Assembly (NCBI RefSeq): GCF_012927345.1
Contig: NZ_JABBGJ010000010.1
Location: forward strand, 124,001-188,000
Direction: 5' to 3'
DNA: 64,000 bases
Source: Paraburkholderia polaris
GTDB lineage: Bacteria > Pseudomonadota > Gammaproteobacteria > Burkholderiales > Burkholderiaceae
A program made the translations under genes and the position numbers. The notes below the pieces were generated by a model. The model was given only the letters and a program-made list of their open reading frames with translations, was not told where the DNA came from and searched no databases. The first letter of the stretch is position 1. Each line of letters opens with the position of its first letter. Of the stretch, positions 62,935 through 64,000 are shown in pieces.

Positions 62935-64000
62935 ATGAACCAGCCGCTATTGCCCGTCACCGTGCTCTCCGGTTTTCTGGGCGCCGGCAAGACCACGCTC
63001 CTGAACCACATCCTCGCGAATCGTGCCGGTTTGCGCGTCGCCGTGATCGTCAACGATCTGGCCGCCGTCAATATCGACGCAACGCTCGTGCGCGACGCCG
63101 CCGCGCTCTCGCATCTCGAGGAGCAGCTCGTCGAACTGTCGAACGGCTGCATCTGCTGCACGTTGCGCGACGACTTGCTGGTCGAGATCAAGCGGCTTGC
63201 CGGCGAAAAGCGCTTCGATGCGATCCTGATCGAGTCTACCGGCGTGGCTGAGCCGATGCCGATCGCCGAAACCTTCACCTTTGTCGACGACGACGGCGCG
63301 TCGCTGTCCGATGTCGCGCAGCTCGATACGATGGTGACGGTGGTCGACGCGTTCAACTTCCTGCGCGACTACGGTTCAGCCGACGCGCTCTCCGAACGGG
63401 GCATCGCCGCGACCGAAGAGGACGATCGCACGCTGGTCGAATTGCTGATCGAGCAGATTGAATTCTGCGACGTGCTGGTGGTGAACAAGGTGGATCTGGT
63501 GAGCGCCGATGAACTCACGCGTTTGCAGCGCATCCTCGCCCGTATCAATCCGCGCGCCGTGCAGGTGGTGAGCCGTTTCGGCGAGGTACCGCTTGCCGAA
63601 GTGCTGAACACCGGGCGTTTCGATTTTGACGAGGCATCGAGCGCACCGGGCTGGCTGGCGTCGCTTAATCATGAAAATGAGCACGAACATGGCCATCAGC
63701 ACGGCCATGCCCATCACGGTGAAGCGGACGAATTCGGCATCGGCGATTTCATTTACCGCGCGCGGCGGCCGTTTCATCCGGAGCGCCTGTGGGCGCTGCT
63801 GCATCAGGAGTGGAAGGGCGTCTTGCGCAGCAAGGGCTTCTTCTGGCTCGCCACGCGTAACGACATTGCCGGTTCGCTGTCGCAGGCGGGTGGCGCTTGC
63901 CGGCATGGTCCGGCAGGAATGTGGTGGGCCGCTCAGGATCGCAGCGAATGGCCCGACGGCGATGATGAGCTGGCCGCCGAAATTGCCGCCGACTGGCACG
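62935..64000 (+). CDS. COG0523 GTPase, zinc metallochaperone-like (cut by window edge)
   Basis: The first 355 residues are present. Walker A is GFLGAGKTTLLNHIL, the metal-binding motif is GCICCTL, and NKVDLV is the G4 box. A His-rich linker (HENEHEHGHQHGHAHHGE) precedes the C-terminal CobW_C domain (GIGDFIYRARRPFHPERLWALL). These proteins move zinc or other metals to target enzymes, often under metal limitation. The C-terminal end is outside the window. No Zur-box could be confirmed upstream. Confidence 0.92.
   Translation, partial: MNQPLLPVTVLSGFLGAGKTTLLNHILANRAGLRVAVIVNDLAAVNIDATLVRDAAALSHLEEQLVELSNGCICCTLRDDLLVEIKRLAGEKRFDAILIESTGVAEPMPIAETFTFVDDDGASLSDVAQLDTMVTVVDAFNFLRDYGSADALSERGIAATEEDDRTLVELLIEQIEFCDVLVVNKVDLVSADELTRLQRILARINPRAVQVVSRFGEVPLAEVLNTGRFDFDEASSAPGWLASLNHENEHEHGHQHGHAHHGEADEFGIGDFIYRARRPFHPERLWALLHQEWKGVLRSKGFFWLATRNDIAGSLSQAGGACRHGPAGMWWAAQDRSEWPDGDDELAAEIAADWH

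Overview
The window looks like the dnaA region of the main chromosome of a high-GC Burkholderiaceae bacterium, most likely Paraburkholderia. This rests on the order gyrB-dnaN-dnaA / rpmH-rnpA-yidD-yidC-mnmE, a Wsp-type chemosensory operon, a gsp type II secretion cluster and overall protein style. The species is inferred, not proven.

Layout. 1-944: left-edge accessory DNA with the start of a Ser/Thr kinase gene, a minus-strand terminator, a tRNA-like 3' half and three tandem 21-bp repeats that look like a transposon end ending 2 bp past the gyrB stop. 947-6502: gyrB, dnaN and dnaA on the minus strand. 6503-11926: dnaA-rpmH intergenic region with one consensus DnaA box, then rpmH, rnpA, yidD, yidC, a divergent HTH regulator with a pair of operator-like sites, and mnmE. 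12224-13435: a DUF4102-type tyrosine integrase at the mnmE 3' end whose nucleophilic tyrosine appears lost. 13757-23856: two small proteins and a complete wspA-B-C-D-E-F-R operon, expected to control cyclic-di-GMP from surface or envelope cues.

23857-28303: an SDR oxidoreductase, a GlxA-type regulator, a HIT protein, a structured RNA candidate, an unlisted 59-residue membrane protein, speG and a secreted protein. 28566-37043: an L-arabinose module with arabonate dehydratase, AraH, AraG, AraF, an aldehyde dehydrogenase (probably alpha-ketoglutarate semialdehyde dehydrogenase) and a divergent LysR regulator. Together these fit uptake of arabinose and oxidation of arabonate to 2-oxoglutarate; arabinose dehydrogenase, lactonase and the second dehydratase are not in the window. 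37105-43560: yaeQ, a VOC protein, a small RNA candidate with two anti-Shine-Dalgarno motifs, ada and an alkA-like gene (alkylation repair), gshA and a lipoprotein.

43561-48668: a dispersed repeat, a marR-MFS efflux pair, a small membrane protein and a NodT-type outer-membrane lipoprotein. 48775-61830: the type II secretion cluster gspD-E-F, inverted gspC, gspG-H-I-J, a repeat pair, and gspK-L-M-N. 62344-64000: a periplasmic lytic transglycosylase and a truncated COG0523 metal GTPase.

The most unusual items are the small RNA candidate at 38461-38523, the multi-stem RNA candidate at 26299-26418, and a three-copy repeat family with a covarying hairpin, two copies of which sit inverted in the gsp operon and supply the apparent N-terminus of GspK.
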